Position numbers and translations under genes: made by a program. Below are positions 1 through 9,336 of a stretch of DNA of 64,000 bases, piece by piece. The number at the start of each line of letters is the position of its first letter. The first letter of the stretch is position 1. The stretch is from the NCBI GenBank assembly GCA_047975265.1, contig JBKEDE010000011.1, forward strand, positions 124,001 to 188,000, given 5' to 3'. The notes under the pieces are model-generated. The model was not told the DNA's origin and ran no database searches. It saw only the letters and a program-made list of their open reading frames with translations. The DNA is from UJ101 sp047975265 (GTDB taxonomy: Bacteria > Bacteroidota > Bacteroidia > Flavobacteriales > UJ101).

Positions 1-691
1 AGAATGAAATCAGGTTATCCCATCCTTCTATAAAACTATTTTTAAATTTTCCTCCTAATTCTATTTGGTTTGGGATACTTTCATAAAATGTTAGTGTCAA
101 AGTAGAAAATGAAACTCGATTCTGCAAATATTTTAATCTTCCTTCAATGGACTCTATTTCAGATCGTAATTGCCCGATTTGTGTTTCAATTTCTAAAATT
201 TCCGTTACATTCTTAGCTTGTTTCAAAAGGTCTATATAACGATTCTCTAATTCTTTTTTTGTTTTGAGTCTGGCTTGAACATCGAGGAATTCTTCTGTAA
301 CATCTTTAATATTAATCTCTTTATTTTCAAATCTTTCAACTCCTTGCGTAGATTCTTTAAGCAAATTGTCAAAATCATCTGCCGGCACGCGAATGATTAT
401 CACATTTCTCTTGTATCCTGAAGACTTAAATTCCTGATCAGAAGAAACATATCCTTTGTATTGATTAACAGCTTTAAAAACGGTTTTTCTTGTTAAGCTC
501 AAATCATTGGTTTCAAACTCGACATGACCTTCTTTGATTAATTTTCGTTCTGTTATATCCTCTGTTTTTTGTTGTTCAATTGATTCAGTAGCAACTTCAT
601 CCAATATTTTCATTTTAACATCGTTTGAATTTGCACAACCGATAATCATCAATAGAATTATCAGTTTGAAATAGTTGATTATACGTTTCAT
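1..691 (-). CDS. DUF4349-family lipoprotein, C-terminus beyond window
   Basis: The reading frame opens with ATG at 691 and is still open at base 1, so about 230 residues are visible and the C-terminus is missing. Residues 1-19 are a lipoprotein signal: basic start, hydrophobic stretch, then IIGC with the lipidated Cys at 19. The middle part reads YKGYVSSDQEF, then a long charged helix containing LDVQARLKTKKELENRY and IETQIGQLRSEIESIEGRL, followed by a beta stretch ending TLTLTFYE. That order (small beta domain, coiled coil, return strand) is what I know from DUF4349 proteins, which usually end in a transmembrane helix; that end is not visible here. Function is unknown. It lies 16 bases downstream of cmk on the same strand and may be co-transcribed with it. 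Confidence 0.75.
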   Translation of the reverse strand, partial: MKRIINYFKLIILLMIIGCANSNDVKMKILDEVATESIEQQKTEDITERKLIKEGHVEFETNDLSLTRKTVFKAVNQYKGYVSSDQEFKSSGYKRNVIIIRVPADDFDNLLKESTQGVERFENKEINIKDVTEEFLDVQARLKTKKELENRYIDLLKQAKNVTEILEIETQIGQLRSEIESIEGRLKYLQNRVSFSTLTLTFYESIPNQIELGGKFKNSFIEGWDNLISF

Positions 692-707
692 ATATTGATA
701 TTTTATT

Positions 708-1394
708 CTAGTTTAAAACTTTATTTATCCATTTTAAAACTTTATTGTATTGTTCTTCTTTTGTAAGATATGAGTTGTCAATTATAATGGCATCTTTAGC
801 GGGTTTTAAAGGTGCTATGTCTCTATTGGAATCTATTTCATCTCGTTTTATAACATTTTGTAAAACTTCATCATAAGAAACTTTTTCTCCTTTTTCTACA
901 AGTTCATCATAACGTCTTTTTGCCCTTACTTCGGTCGAAGCTGTCATAAAGATTTTAAGTTCTGCTTTAGGAAATACAACGGTACCTATATCTCTTCCAT
1001 CCATTACAATTCCTTTTTCATTCCCCCATTTTTGTTGTATTTCTACCATTTTTTCTCTTATTTGAGCAATTTTAGCAACATAACTCACTTTAGAAGACAC
1101 GTTCATTCCTCTTATTTCATTTTCTATATCTTCTCCATTTAATAGTAAGTTGTATTTACTAATAGCAGAATTATAATTTAATTTAAGATTTATATTTTGT
1201 AAGTTTTTAATTAGTTTTTTTTCGTTAAATTGCTCATTATCAAAATATTTATTTTTTATAGCAAATAATGTAACTGCTCTGTACATAGCTCCCGTATCAA
1301 TGTATTTATACTTTAAATGATGAGCTAATTGTTTAGCTAAAGTACTTTTTCCTGTGGATGAATATCCGTCTATAGCTATTATAATTTTTTTCAT
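708..1394 (-). CDS. cmk: Cytidylate kinase
   Basis: Phosphorylates CMP and dCMP with ATP in the cytoplasm, supplying CTP/dCTP precursors. The 228-residue length is normal for the family. The P-loop GYSSTGKST lies at residues 10-18, followed by the conserved YIDTGAMYRAV at 31-41 and the substrate-site stretch MDGRDIGTVVFP at 131-142. It starts 2 bases after the stop of the upstream sugar transferase, so a housekeeping kinase forms the tail of the polysaccharide operon. It may also have its own promoter, since it is probably essential; I see no strong one. Identification is secure. Confidence 0.95.
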   Translation of the reverse strand: MKKIIIAIDGYSSTGKSTLAKQLAHHLKYKYIDTGAMYRAVTLFAIKNKYFDNEQFNEKKLIKNLQNINLKLNYNSAISKYNLLLNGEDIENEIRGMNVSSKVSYVAKIAQIREKMVEIQQKWGNEKGIVMDGRDIGTVVFPKAELKIFMTASTEVRAKRRYDELVEKGEKVSYDEVLQNVIKRDEIDSNRDIAPLKPAKDAIIIDNSYLTKEEQYNKVLKWINKVLN

Positions 1395-1396
1395 TC

Positions 1397-1981
1397 TTAG
1401 CTAAAAAGTGTTTTACATAAAATCATCATATCTTTTTCGAATGACCAATTTAAAACATATTCTTTATTCATTTTAATCTTATCCGGCCAAATAACTTCAT
1501 CATTGTATTTTTTTGGATTTTTCACTTTTGATAAAAGAACTTCTTCATCTTTGTACTTTAAAGAAGCTAATGACGTAATTCCCGGTTTGACTGACAATAT
1601 AATACGATTGTCTCCTTGCAATTCATCAGCATATCCTTTTACGTCGGGTCTGGGACCTACAAAAGACATATCACCTGATAATATATTTAACAATTGGGGC
1701 AGTTCATCTAATTTATATTTTCTGATTTTTTTACCTAAAGGAGTTATTCTGTCGTCTAATATTGTTGTTATAGGATTTTGGTTATCAGATTGTTTCATCA
1801 TCGTTCTGATTTTAAATATTTTAAATATTTTACCGTTTTTACCTATACGTTCTTGTGTGTAAAATCCCCATTCTTTAGTGTCTAAAAAAGAGGCAATCAG
1901 TAAAATGGCTATTATCCATCCTAATAAAATCAAGAGAATAACAGCCATTGTGTAATCGAACAATATTTTACTCAAATTCAA
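1397..1981 (-). CDS. Initiating sugar-phosphate transferase, PglC/WcaJ family
   Basis: A 194-residue member of the bacterial sugar transferase family (PF02397), which moves a sugar phosphate from a nucleotide sugar to undecaprenyl phosphate at the inner membrane. Residues about 9-31 form one hydrophobic re-entrant or membrane segment. The family signatures follow: ERIGKNGKIFKIFKIRTM around 44-61, the catalytic Asp-Glu pair in LDELPQLLN (D92, E93), and GDMSFVGPRPD to residue 113. It is a small PglC-like form without the extra N-terminal helices of WbaP/WcaJ. It follows wzc by 14 bases. A second family member lies at 12029-12640, so the locus has two possible chain-initiating enzymes. The sugar substrate cannot be read from sequence. 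Confidence 0.88.
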   Translation of the reverse strand: MNLSKILFDYTMAVILLILLGWIIAILLIASFLDTKEWGFYTQERIGKNGKIFKIFKIRTMMKQSDNQNPITTILDDRITPLGKKIRKYKLDELPQLLNILSGDMSFVGPRPDVKGYADELQGDNRIILSVKPGITSLASLKYKDEEVLLSKVKNPKKYNDEVIWPDKIKMNKEYVLNWSFEKDMMILCKTLFS

Positions 1982-1995
1982 TTTATTGTAAATTA

Positions 1996-4395
1996 TTATC
2001 TTCTTCGTTTCAATAAACTTTTTATTTTTCCTAATATTCCTCCAAATTCATATTCTCCATCTTCTTCAAAATAGCCGTATCCGTAGCCATAGCCGTATCC
2101 GTAACCATAACCATTTCCATAGCCGTATCCGCTACTTAAAGCATTAAAATCATTTAAAATAATTCCTATATTTTTAATTTCCCCTTTTTCAAACTTATTG
2201 GATATGAGCTGCAATGAATTTCTAAACGAATAATTATGCCTTACTACATACAGGTTAGCATCTGTAAAACGCGTTAATTCAAAAGCATCAGCGACCAATC
2301 CTACCGGAGGTGAATCTAAAATAATATAGGTATATTCTTTTTTCAGCTCTTCTACCAAACCATCAAGTTCTTTACTCATTAGAAGTTCAGAAGGGTTAGG
2401 AGGAATAGGTCCTGCAGTGATAATATCCAACGACGGTATTTTTGTTTTCTGGATAATCTCTTCTTTTGTTTTCTGACCTACTAAATAATTGGTTAATCCT
2501 CTATCATTTTGAATTCCAAAATCTCCGAAAATTTTTGGTTTTCTTAAATCCATCCCTATCAACAATGTTTTTTTCTCACTTAAAGATAAAACCGTCGCCA
2601 TATTCATGGACACAAATGTTTTCCCTTCTCCTCCTATTGTTGAAGTAGCCAAAATAGTTCTGTTGGAAGTATCTTCTTTTTTCTTGTACAAGAACTGAAT
2701 ATTAGAACGTAAAGCTCTAAAAGCTTCTGCCAATCCTGATTTCGGATTGTCTAAAACAATTAAAGAACTATTGTACTTATCTGCATTACTTAAAACTGAT
2801 ACTAACGGTATCTTGGTGTATCTTTTAATATCATTTATTGTTCTTACTTTTGAGTCTAAAAGCTCTATTATAAAATTAATCATAATATATAATATCATCG
2901 GGAGGACAAGAGCAACAATATAATTCATATTTTTGTTAGGTCCTGTTTGTACGATATCGATTAAAGATGCCGGCTCCAATATTTCTATATCAGAAGTATT
3001 TCCGATTAAATAAAGTTCAGCATTATTTTTCTTTTCTAATAATCGGTCATGTTGATTTTGATTAAAGATAACCGAACGATTAATCTTTAAATATTCTCTT
3101 TCGTCATCAGGTAAAATAGAAATTTCTTGTGATATTTCATTTTTATCTTGTATAGCTTTATTAAGCTGAGATTGAAGTTGGTATATTAAATTATCCGTAG
3201 CATTTCTTGCTAATTTTTTTGCATTTTTAATATTTATATCTAACTTTTGTATATCAGGATGTTCTTCTGTCAAGTATTCCAACATACTCCGCCTCTGCTG
3301 ATACAACCCACTTAATTGTGTGATATATTGGGTAACATTTCCGTCTGCAATATTAACTATAGTGGGAATTAATAAATCTTCTACATTACTATCGTCTAAC
3401 GAGTTTTGAAATCTTTTTAAAATACTTAATTGTTTTTCAATACCATAAATTTCATTTTCGTATTTCAACATATCATTTTGAAGATGCTGAATTTTATAAT
3501 TTAAATCTGTTATCTTTTCTCTCTTTTTTATTTTTCCCAATTCAATTGAAGTACTGTCAATTTGATTATTAAAACGGGCTAATTGGTCATCAATATAAAT
3601 GATGGTTTTATTGGCTAAGTAACTTGATTTTCTTAACCGCTCCTCTATTAAAAGAGAATCAGAAGCATTAACAATATCCAGCATTTCCTGTCTATTCTCT
3701 CCTTCATACCCAACCATCAATATTGGAGATCCGCCAGTTACAGGTTGTATTGATATTTTACTTCTTAATTCAGTCGTTCGATTCTCAAAATGATCTACAT
3801 GAATATCGTATAAATAAGTCTCAAAATTATATGAATCTTTAACTGTAAGGTTAAATTCTACCCCTCCTACTTTAAAAGGTTTATTCTCCTCTACTGTATA
3901 TTCTTGATTATTAAAATTAATTTTAATAACCTTATTAATATAAGATAATTGAAAGCTTAGACTTTTATAATAATCATCTTTAGAAGTTCTTTTAAGTACA
4001 AAAGGAATCTCTTTACCATATAATTTAGTACTAATAAAATCTCCTACGCGAAAAACCTGTACATCTAAGCCAAGTCTTTTTGATACTTTGTTTAAATGTG
4101 GCCTGGAAGTTACCCTGTTTTGAATAAAATCTATTTTTGCAGAAGCTCCTCCCCATATTAAATTCACTCCAACATTTGATGAAAAAGGATTGTCTTGATC
4201 TTTACTAATATAAATTTTAGAAAAAGTTTTATAGGTATTGTGTGTGTATCTGTTTTTTACCCATGCTATAACAAAAGATATAAAAAAGAATGCTATTAAA
4301 TACTTTATATTTTTAAATAAACGTATGAAAAGTCGCTTAAAATCAATATTAATTATATTTACTTGCTCATTTTCCTGAACATTAATATCATTCAT
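1996..4395 (-). CDS. wzc: Polysaccharide co-polymerase with BY-kinase domain (Wzc)
   Basis: Inner-membrane chain-length regulator fused to a bacterial tyrosine kinase, working with Wza to build and export long polysaccharide. Residues about 31-47 are the first membrane helix; a long periplasmic region with coiled coils follows; the second helix lies near NYIVALVLPMILYIMINFI. The cytoplasmic kinase has Walker A GGEGKT at 588-593, Walker A' MDLRKP at 615-620 and Walker B ILDSPP at 692-697. The tail (757-782) carries ten tyrosines, nine of them in a Gly-Tyr repeat, the usual autophosphorylation cluster in an unusually regular form. The 799-residue length fits the fused proteobacterial/Bacteroidetes type. 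The gene is separated from wza by 1 base. Confidence 0.94.
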   Translation of the reverse strand: MNDINVQENEQVNIINIDFKRLFIRLFKNIKYLIAFFFISFVIAWVKNRYTHNTYKTFSKIYISKDQDNPFSSNVGVNLIWGGASAKIDFIQNRVTSRPHLNKVSKRLGLDVQVFRVGDFISTKLYGKEIPFVLKRTSKDDYYKSLSFQLSYINKVIKINFNNQEYTVEENKPFKVGGVEFNLTVKDSYNFETYLYDIHVDHFENRTTELRSKISIQPVTGGSPILMVGYEGENRQEMLDIVNASDSLLIEERLRKSSYLANKTIIYIDDQLARFNNQIDSTSIELGKIKKREKITDLNYKIQHLQNDMLKYENEIYGIEKQLSILKRFQNSLDDSNVEDLLIPTIVNIADGNVTQYITQLSGLYQQRRSMLEYLTEEHPDIQKLDINIKNAKKLARNATDNLIYQLQSQLNKAIQDKNEISQEISILPDDEREYLKINRSVIFNQNQHDRLLEKKNNAELYLIGNTSDIEILEPASLIDIVQTGPNKNMNYIVALVLPMILYIMINFIIELLDSKVRTINDIKRYTKIPLVSVLSNADKYNSSLIVLDNPKSGLAEAFRALRSNIQFLYKKKEDTSNRTILATSTIGGEGKTFVSMNMATVLSLSEKKTLLIGMDLRKPKIFGDFGIQNDRGLTNYLVGQKTKEEIIQKTKIPSLDIITAGPIPPNPSELLMSKELDGLVEELKKEYTYIILDSPPVGLVADAFELTRFTDANLYVVRHNYSFRNSLQLISNKFEKGEIKNIGIILNDFNALSSGYGYGNGYGYGYGYGYGYGYFEEDGEYEFGGILGKIKSLLKRRR
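2071..2130 (-). repeat. Imperfect 6-base repeat coding the Gly-Tyr tail of Wzc
   Basis: These bases encode wzc residues 756-775, an alternation of glycine and tyrosine broken by one Gly-Asn. On the plus strand the units read as variations of CCGTAT/CCATAG, about ten hexamers in a row. Because the unit is six bases, gain or loss by slippage would keep the reading frame and change only the number of phosphorylatable tyrosines. The repeat is seen directly; length variation is an inference. Confidence 0.8.
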
Positions 4396-4396
4396 A

Positions 4397-5197
4397 CTAT
4401 AAATTTTTTATGAAGAAATAAAATCCTACCATTGAGGTAATAAAACTTGTAATGGTCAATGTTGTTGACAAAGCATTAGTTCCTGTACCCAATGTTTTGG
4501 TTTTTATAGGATCAATTTGTATAATATCGTTATGATCTACATAAAATTCTTCAGCATTCATCGTTGACATTTGATTTAAATCTACAATTACTAAACGATA
4601 TCCATTGTCCATCTTTTTAAAAATTCTTATTTTACTCATATCTGCTGTAATAGGCAAACTCCCGCTCATCGTAATCGCTTCCATCAAATTTACCTGACGA
4701 TAGGTAGAGTATTTTCTCGGACCGGATACCTCTCCCGTTATGTAAAATTCATACGCTGTTAATCCTACCTTTATATTAATATCCCCTTTATATAATTTTT
4801 TTAAACTATCCTCAACTAAAAGTTTTATTTCATCAAACGTTTTTCCTTGTACGTACAACTTTCCCAATTTTGGGATTTGAATATATCCTTCTTTATCTAC
4901 TGTTCTCCCAGAAAAATTATCCGTTCCTGAAGAACCTGTATCACTTCCTCTATCGACAAACTCCGTACCTAAATATTTAGCCAGATTGGTATCTTCTGTT
5001 AGAATTTTAATCTTCAACTCATCCCCTGTTCGTACTCTGTATGTAGGTTTATTAATCTCAATATATCCTTCTTCATTCAGCACGACACCTCCTTCTTCAA
5101 TCAAAGGTTTTAAATTTCTAACCGGAATACATGATTGCAATACAAATCCTAAGATAAATACTGGAATCACATTCCTTATAGTAAATAATTTCTTCAT
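4397..5197 (-). CDS. wza: Polysaccharide export outer-membrane lipoprotein (Wza)
   Basis: Outer-membrane channel component for capsule or exopolysaccharide export. A lipoprotein signal occupies residues 1-23 and ends in the lipobox LQSC. Then comes the export domain (PF02563 type) with YRVRTGDELKIKILTEDTN and GYIQIPKLGKLYVQGKT, then an SLBB-like stretch containing EFYITGEVSGPRKYSTY and VNLMEAITMSG. A hydrophobic segment, SFITSMVGFYFFIKNL, closes the protein; C-terminal helices of this kind form the outer-membrane pore in Wza. At 266 residues it is shorter than E. coli Wza, as is normal in Bacteroidetes. It sits immediately upstream of wzc, its usual partner. Confidence 0.92.
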   Translation of the reverse strand: MKKLFTIRNVIPVFILGFVLQSCIPVRNLKPLIEEGGVVLNEEGYIEINKPTYRVRTGDELKIKILTEDTNLAKYLGTEFVDRGSDTGSSGTDNFSGRTVDKEGYIQIPKLGKLYVQGKTFDEIKLLVEDSLKKLYKGDINIKVGLTAYEFYITGEVSGPRKYSTYRQVNLMEAITMSGSLPITADMSKIRIFKKMDNGYRLVIVDLNQMSTMNAEEFYVDHNDIIQIDPIKTKTLGTGTNALSTTLTITSFITSMVGFYFFIKNL

Positions 5198-5213
5198 CTA
5201 AAAAATTTAGCCA

Positions 5214-5221
5214 CAAATATA
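5214..5221 (-). promoter_or_regulatory. Candidate -7 box upstream of wza
   Basis: The minus strand reads TATATTTG, a perfect match to the Bacteroidetes TAnnTTTG box, in the 36-base gap between the dehydratase stop and the wza start, 16 bases before the ATG. I see no clear TTTG at the -33 distance. It could be an internal promoter for wza-wzc-transferase-cmk. In such AT-rich DNA a chance match is possible. Confidence 0.35.
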
Positions 5222-5233
5222 CAAATTTAATTC

Positions 5234-7186
5234 TCAATATTTTTTATCAAGCATCTCAAATCTCGAATTATTACTCTTAAATTCAGGCACAATTTCTTTC
5301 ATCAATTTAATTAATTCAAATTCTTGTTGTAGTGTTAATAATCTCATCTCCAAAACAAGGTTATTAATCATTACGTGATCCTCTTTTTGCACTTTCGCTA
5401 TAAGAATTTTCTCATGATGCGTAGGCAACGTATTTTCTTTTGAATTTAAGAGCTCTTCATATAATTTTTCTCCCGGTCGCAAGCCAATTTCCTGAATATC
5501 TATATCAGTAAACGGTTCTAAACCTGATAGTTTAATCATATTAACTGCCAAATCATATATTTTAATACTCTCACCCATATCAAATACAAAAATTTCTCCT
5601 CCCGTTCCCATCGCTCCCGCTTCTAAAACTAAATTACATGCTTCAGGTATTGTCATAAAATACCGTGTAATATCTTTATGTGTTAGCGTAATTGGTCCGC
5701 CCTTTTCTATTTGTTTTCTAAAAAGAGGAATCACAGAGCCGTTTGAACCCAATACATTTCCAAATCGTGTAGTAATAAAATCAGTATTGTTTTGTGTTTC
5801 TTGTAAGCTTTGAGTATAAATTTCAGCTATGCGTTTCGTAGCCCCCATAACATTTGTCGGATTAACTGCTTTATCTGTCGAAACCATTACAAACTTGCTA
5901 ACATCATACAATACAGCCAAATCTGCAAGATTTTTAGTCCCTATTACATTGACATTAAATGCTTCAAACGGAAAATCTTCCATTAAAGGAACATGTTTAT
6001 ACGCTGCTGCATGGTAAACAATATCTGGAGTATATTGTCTGAAAATTTCTCCTAACCGATTTTCTTCTCTAATATCAGCGATGACAAAATCGATTAAATC
6101 AAAAAACTGTGGCCAATTGGTTTTTATTTCTATTTGTAAATCATATAAAAAAGATTCTGCCTGATCCAATCCTATAATTTTTTTAGGTTGAAAATGAATT
6201 AGTTGCCTCATAATTTCAGAACCTATAGAACCTGCCACTCCGGAAATTAAAATCGTTTTGTCTTTTACTTCATTAAAGATATTCTGACTGTTTAACTTAA
6301 TAGGATCTCTTCCTAAAAGATCTTCTACTCTTACTTTTTTTATCTGACTGGTTGTCAATTCTTTATTAATCCAATCTTCCACTGGAGGAACATCCTTTAT
6401 TTCAATATTTAGTTTTAAACATTCTTTAATTATTTCCTGTTTTGTTTTTATATTTAGATTTTGTATTGAAATAATAATTTGATCAACATTTTCTGTAACA
6501 ATTTTTCTAAATCCTTTTTTTCGGCTGAAAATAGTGTATTCTTCAATCTTTTTACCCACTTTATTAGAATCATCATCTATAAATCCTATGATATTGTACA
6601 GTACATTTGAATCATTTTTTAAAGCATTTAACGTAATCATTCCTGAAGAACCTGCACCATAAATTATAACTTTGTGATTTTCTATTATTTGGCTTTTAAA
6701 ATATTTTATAAAAAGTTCTTTTATAAGGATTCTGTAAACTAACAATGTTGCTATTACACATAACGAATGGAGGATTAAAACAATTTTGGGTAGGTATAAA
6801 ACAGATTCTTTATTTTCAATTAGATATTCTCTAAAGAAGAAATTGATAATTAAGGAAAAAGATAACAAAACCAAAACGGAGGAAGCACATGATTTTAAAA
6901 TCACGTATGCTTCGTGAATTGTGGTATGCCTTATAATGCCTCTATAAGTCTTAAAATACATAAAAAAGATACCGTAAACAATTGTTACTACAATTGTTTT
7001 CATCAAAAGCCCTTCCCAACCTAAATACATCCAATAGGATTTATTAGCAAAAATTTCTAAATTAAATCGGTAACGCAGCAAAAATGAAAATAGATATAAC
7101 CCAAAGACTAAAAACAAGTCTAAAGCTAAAATCACCCAAACTGAGAGGTATTTTCCTGAATACTGATTTAAAACTCTCTTTAACAA
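5234..7186 (-). CDS. Membrane nucleotide-sugar 4,6-dehydratase (PglF/WbpM/FlaA1-like)
   Basis: Probably converts UDP-GlcNAc to the UDP-4-keto-6-deoxy sugar, the first step to QuiNAc4N-type sugars. The 650 residues begin with about four membrane helices (residues 15-160). A Rossmann-like domain with VIIYGAGSSGM (173-183) follows, then the catalytic short-chain dehydrogenase domain with GVAGSIGS at 316-323. The active-site stretch STDKAVNPTNVMGATKR (436-452) has Met447 where ordinary SDRs have Tyr, with Lys451 kept; this substitution is typical of the PglF/WbpM group. It is 12 bases downstream of the aminotransferase gene, which would act on its product. The family call is firm; the exact stereochemistry (C5 retained or inverted) is not visible. 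Confidence 0.9.
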   Translation of the reverse strand: MLKRVLNQYSGKYLSVWVILALDLFLVFGLYLFSFLLRYRFNLEIFANKSYWMYLGWEGLLMKTIVVTIVYGIFFMYFKTYRGIIRHTTIHEAYVILKSCASSVLVLLSFSLIINFFFREYLIENKESVLYLPKIVLILHSLCVIATLLVYRILIKELFIKYFKSQIIENHKVIIYGAGSSGMITLNALKNDSNVLYNIIGFIDDDSNKVGKKIEEYTIFSRKKGFRKIVTENVDQIIISIQNLNIKTKQEIIKECLKLNIEIKDVPPVEDWINKELTTSQIKKVRVEDLLGRDPIKLNSQNIFNEVKDKTILISGVAGSIGSEIMRQLIHFQPKKIIGLDQAESFLYDLQIEIKTNWPQFFDLIDFVIADIREENRLGEIFRQYTPDIVYHAAAYKHVPLMEDFPFEAFNVNVIGTKNLADLAVLYDVSKFVMVSTDKAVNPTNVMGATKRIAEIYTQSLQETQNNTDFITTRFGNVLGSNGSVIPLFRKQIEKGGPITLTHKDITRYFMTIPEACNLVLEAGAMGTGGEIFVFDMGESIKIYDLAVNMIKLSGLEPFTDIDIQEIGLRPGEKLYEELLNSKENTLPTHHEKILIAKVQKEDHVMINNLVLEMRLLTLQQEFELIKLMKEIVPEFKSNNSRFEMLDKKY

Positions 7187-7198
7187 TTTTTACGGTTC

Positions 7199-8317
7199 TT
7201 AAAATAATTTTTTTATAATTTTCACTACACGATTCAAATCCTTTTCAGTCATTTTTGAATCTGATGGTAAACATAATCCTTTATTAAATAAACTCTCAGA
7301 AACCTTATTTACATACGCCGGATAATTCTGAAAAACAGGCTGTAAATGCATAGGTTTCCACAAAGGACGCGACTCAATATTATCTTCTTCCAATGCCAAC
7401 CGAACCATTTTCCCCGATACCTTTTTATCCTCAATCAATACCGTTGTCAACCATCTGTTAGAAAAAAAACCTTCAGGTTCTTTTAAAAATTTAATACTTT
7501 TTATTTCCGATAATTCTCTTTTATAAAAATCATATAGCTCTCTTTTTTTCTTGATTCGATCATCTAATATTTCAAACTGTCCCCGTCCTATTCCTGCACA
7601 AATATTGCTCATTCGATAGTTATATCCTATCTGTGAATGTTGGTAATGCGGTGCTTCATCACGTGCTTGGGTTGATAAAAACCGTGCTTTTTTTATTAAT
7701 TCTTCGTCTGAAGACATTAAAGCTCCTCCTCCCGACGTTGTAATAATTTTATTCCCGTTAAATGAAAGAATACCAAATTTACCAAACGTTCCCAACATTT
7801 TTCCTTTATACATTGAACCCAATGCCTCTGCTGCATCTTCAATTAAAATAATATTATATGTTTCACAAATAGAAATTATTTCGTCCAACTTAGCTGGCAT
7901 ACCGTATAAATGAACCAAAATTAACGCTTTTGGGTTAATTCCTCTCGAAATACGATCTTCAATCGTTTTTTTAAGTAATTCAGGACAAATATTCCATGTT
8001 TCTTCTTCTGAGTCTATAAAAACAGGTGTTGCTTTTCGATATACAATAGGATTTGCAGAAGCTGAAAAAGTAAATGAAGAACATAATACTTCATCACCTT
8101 CGGTAACTCCGGAGAGAATTAATGCCAAATGAATTGCAGATGTTCCGGAACTTAATGTTGCTGCATAGCCACAATCGGTATAATTTTCAATATCATGTTC
8201 CAATTCATTTACATTAGGACCTAAAGGAGCAATCCAATTTTCATTGAAGGCTTCTTTTATATAATGAAGTTCTCTTCCGCCCATATGAGGCGATGACAAC
8301 CATATTTTTTTATTCAT
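7199..8317 (-). CDS. DegT/DnrJ/EryC1 PLP-dependent sugar aminotransferase
   Basis: Transfers an amino group to the keto sugar nucleotide, most likely at C4 of the product of the neighbouring dehydratase (PglE-like role). The 372-residue fold-type I enzyme shows SSGTSAIHLAL at 56-66 for phosphate binding, LIEDAAEALGS with Asp161 contacting the PLP ring nitrogen, and SFNGNKIITTSGGG with Lys190 as the Schiff-base lysine. The C-terminal stretch ESRPLWKPMHLQPVF is also typical of the family. Its start overlaps the stop of the upstream KAS III gene by 4 bases. Genes on both sides support a 4-amino-4,6-dideoxy-hexose product; C3 amination cannot be excluded from sequence alone. Confidence 0.9.
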   Translation of the reverse strand: MNKKIWLSSPHMGGRELHYIKEAFNENWIAPLGPNVNELEHDIENYTDCGYAATLSSGTSAIHLALILSGVTEGDEVLCSSFTFSASANPIVYRKATPVFIDSEEETWNICPELLKKTIEDRISRGINPKALILVHLYGMPAKLDEIISICETYNIILIEDAAEALGSMYKGKMLGTFGKFGILSFNGNKIITTSGGGALMSSDEELIKKARFLSTQARDEAPHYQHSQIGYNYRMSNICAGIGRGQFEILDDRIKKKRELYDFYKRELSEIKSIKFLKEPEGFFSNRWLTTVLIEDKKVSGKMVRLALEEDNIESRPLWKPMHLQPVFQNYPAYVNKVSESLFNKGLCLPSDSKMTEKDLNRVVKIIKKLF

Positions 8318-9330
8318 TTTTCAAATTTAATTATCGTACCAGCCCATGAATAACCTACTCCAAAACCCGCTAACAAAGCAATGTCATTCTTTTTTATTAA
8401 AGTTTCGTCTTCCAACTCTTTCATTACAATTGGAATTGTTGAAGAAACGGTATTTCCACAAAAATCCATCCGAATCGGAAATTTATCTTTAGTTATTTTT
8501 AGCTTTTTACGAAGATGATTTAACATATACTGATTAGCCTGATGAAAAATAAAATGGTTTATTTGTTCTGTTGTTAAATTATTCTTTAATAATGTATTCT
8601 CAATCATTTTAGGTATACGTTCTATAGTGAAATTAAATATTTCAGGTCCATTCATATAAAGATTATAGTTTGACCTTTCATTTCCATAGGTATCTTTTAA
8701 CATTTCTTTTGGAATATTTTTATAACGAATTCCACCACCTTTCACGATTAAATTATCGTAACCGCTTCCATCTGTTCCTAAATCAAAATTCAAAATTTTT
8801 CCTCCTAAACCTTTTTTTTCACAGGATATTAAACAAGCTACTGCCGCATCACCAAAAATAGTTTTATTTCCTTTATCTTGATTATTAATGAATTTACTAT
8901 ACGTTTCAGCTGTAATCAATAAAATATTTTTAGCTGTACCCGTTAAAATCAGTCCTTTAGCTATACTTAATCCGTAAACATATCCGGAACATCCTAAATT
9001 AAAATCCAATGCTCCAATATCAGTTCTCAGACCTAATTTATTCTGAATGATACATGCTGTTGTAGGTAAAAAATAATCAGGAGATTGTGTACAAAACAAT
9101 ATAAAATCTATCGAATTTCTATCAATATCATATTCTGCAAATAATTTTTCAGAAGCTTTAATTCCTAAATCAGAAGAAAATTCTCCTTCAGAAGCTACAT
9201 GTCGTTTTTTAATTCCTACTTTGGAAGTAATTTTTTCAACTGACCATCTGGGGAAATCATCTGCTAAATTTTGATTGGTTATTACTTTTTCAGGAAGATA
9301 ATACGATATATAATTAAGGTAAGCCTTCAT
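8314..9330 (-). CDS. Beta-ketoacyl-ACP synthase III-like protein (first copy)
   Basis: A 338-residue thiolase-fold enzyme of the FabH/KAS III family, joining an acyl unit to malonyl-ACP. The full Cys-His-Asn triad is present: Cys114 in NLGCSGYVYG, His263 in FHQANQYM and Asn293 in CGNTVSST. It is not needed here for bulk fatty acid synthesis. It lies with an SDR, a second KAS III and an ACP, between sugar-nucleotide genes, so I infer that it builds the acyl group of an acyl-amino sugar. Similarity to the copy at 10101-11144 is only moderate, so this is not a recent duplication. Which of the two starts the chain and which extends it is unknown. Confidence 0.88.
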   Translation of the reverse strand: MKAYLNYISYYLPEKVITNQNLADDFPRWSVEKITSKVGIKKRHVASEGEFSSDLGIKASEKLFAEYDIDRNSIDFILFCTQSPDYFLPTTACIIQNKLGLRTDIGALDFNLGCSGYVYGLSIAKGLILTGTAKNILLITAETYSKFINNQDKGNKTIFGDAAVACLISCEKKGLGGKILNFDLGTDGSGYDNLIVKGGGIRYKNIPKEMLKDTYGNERSNYNLYMNGPEIFNFTIERIPKMIENTLLKNNLTTEQINHFIFHQANQYMLNHLRKKLKITKDKFPIRMDFCGNTVSSTIPIVMKELEDETLIKKNDIALLAGFGVGYSWAGTIIKFEK

Positions 9331-9336
9331 TTCAAT

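Noticed and set aside
1503..1862. 119-residue plus-strand frame opposite the initiating sugar transferase
   Set aside because: The PF02397 signatures are on the minus strand; the opposite frame is a shadow.
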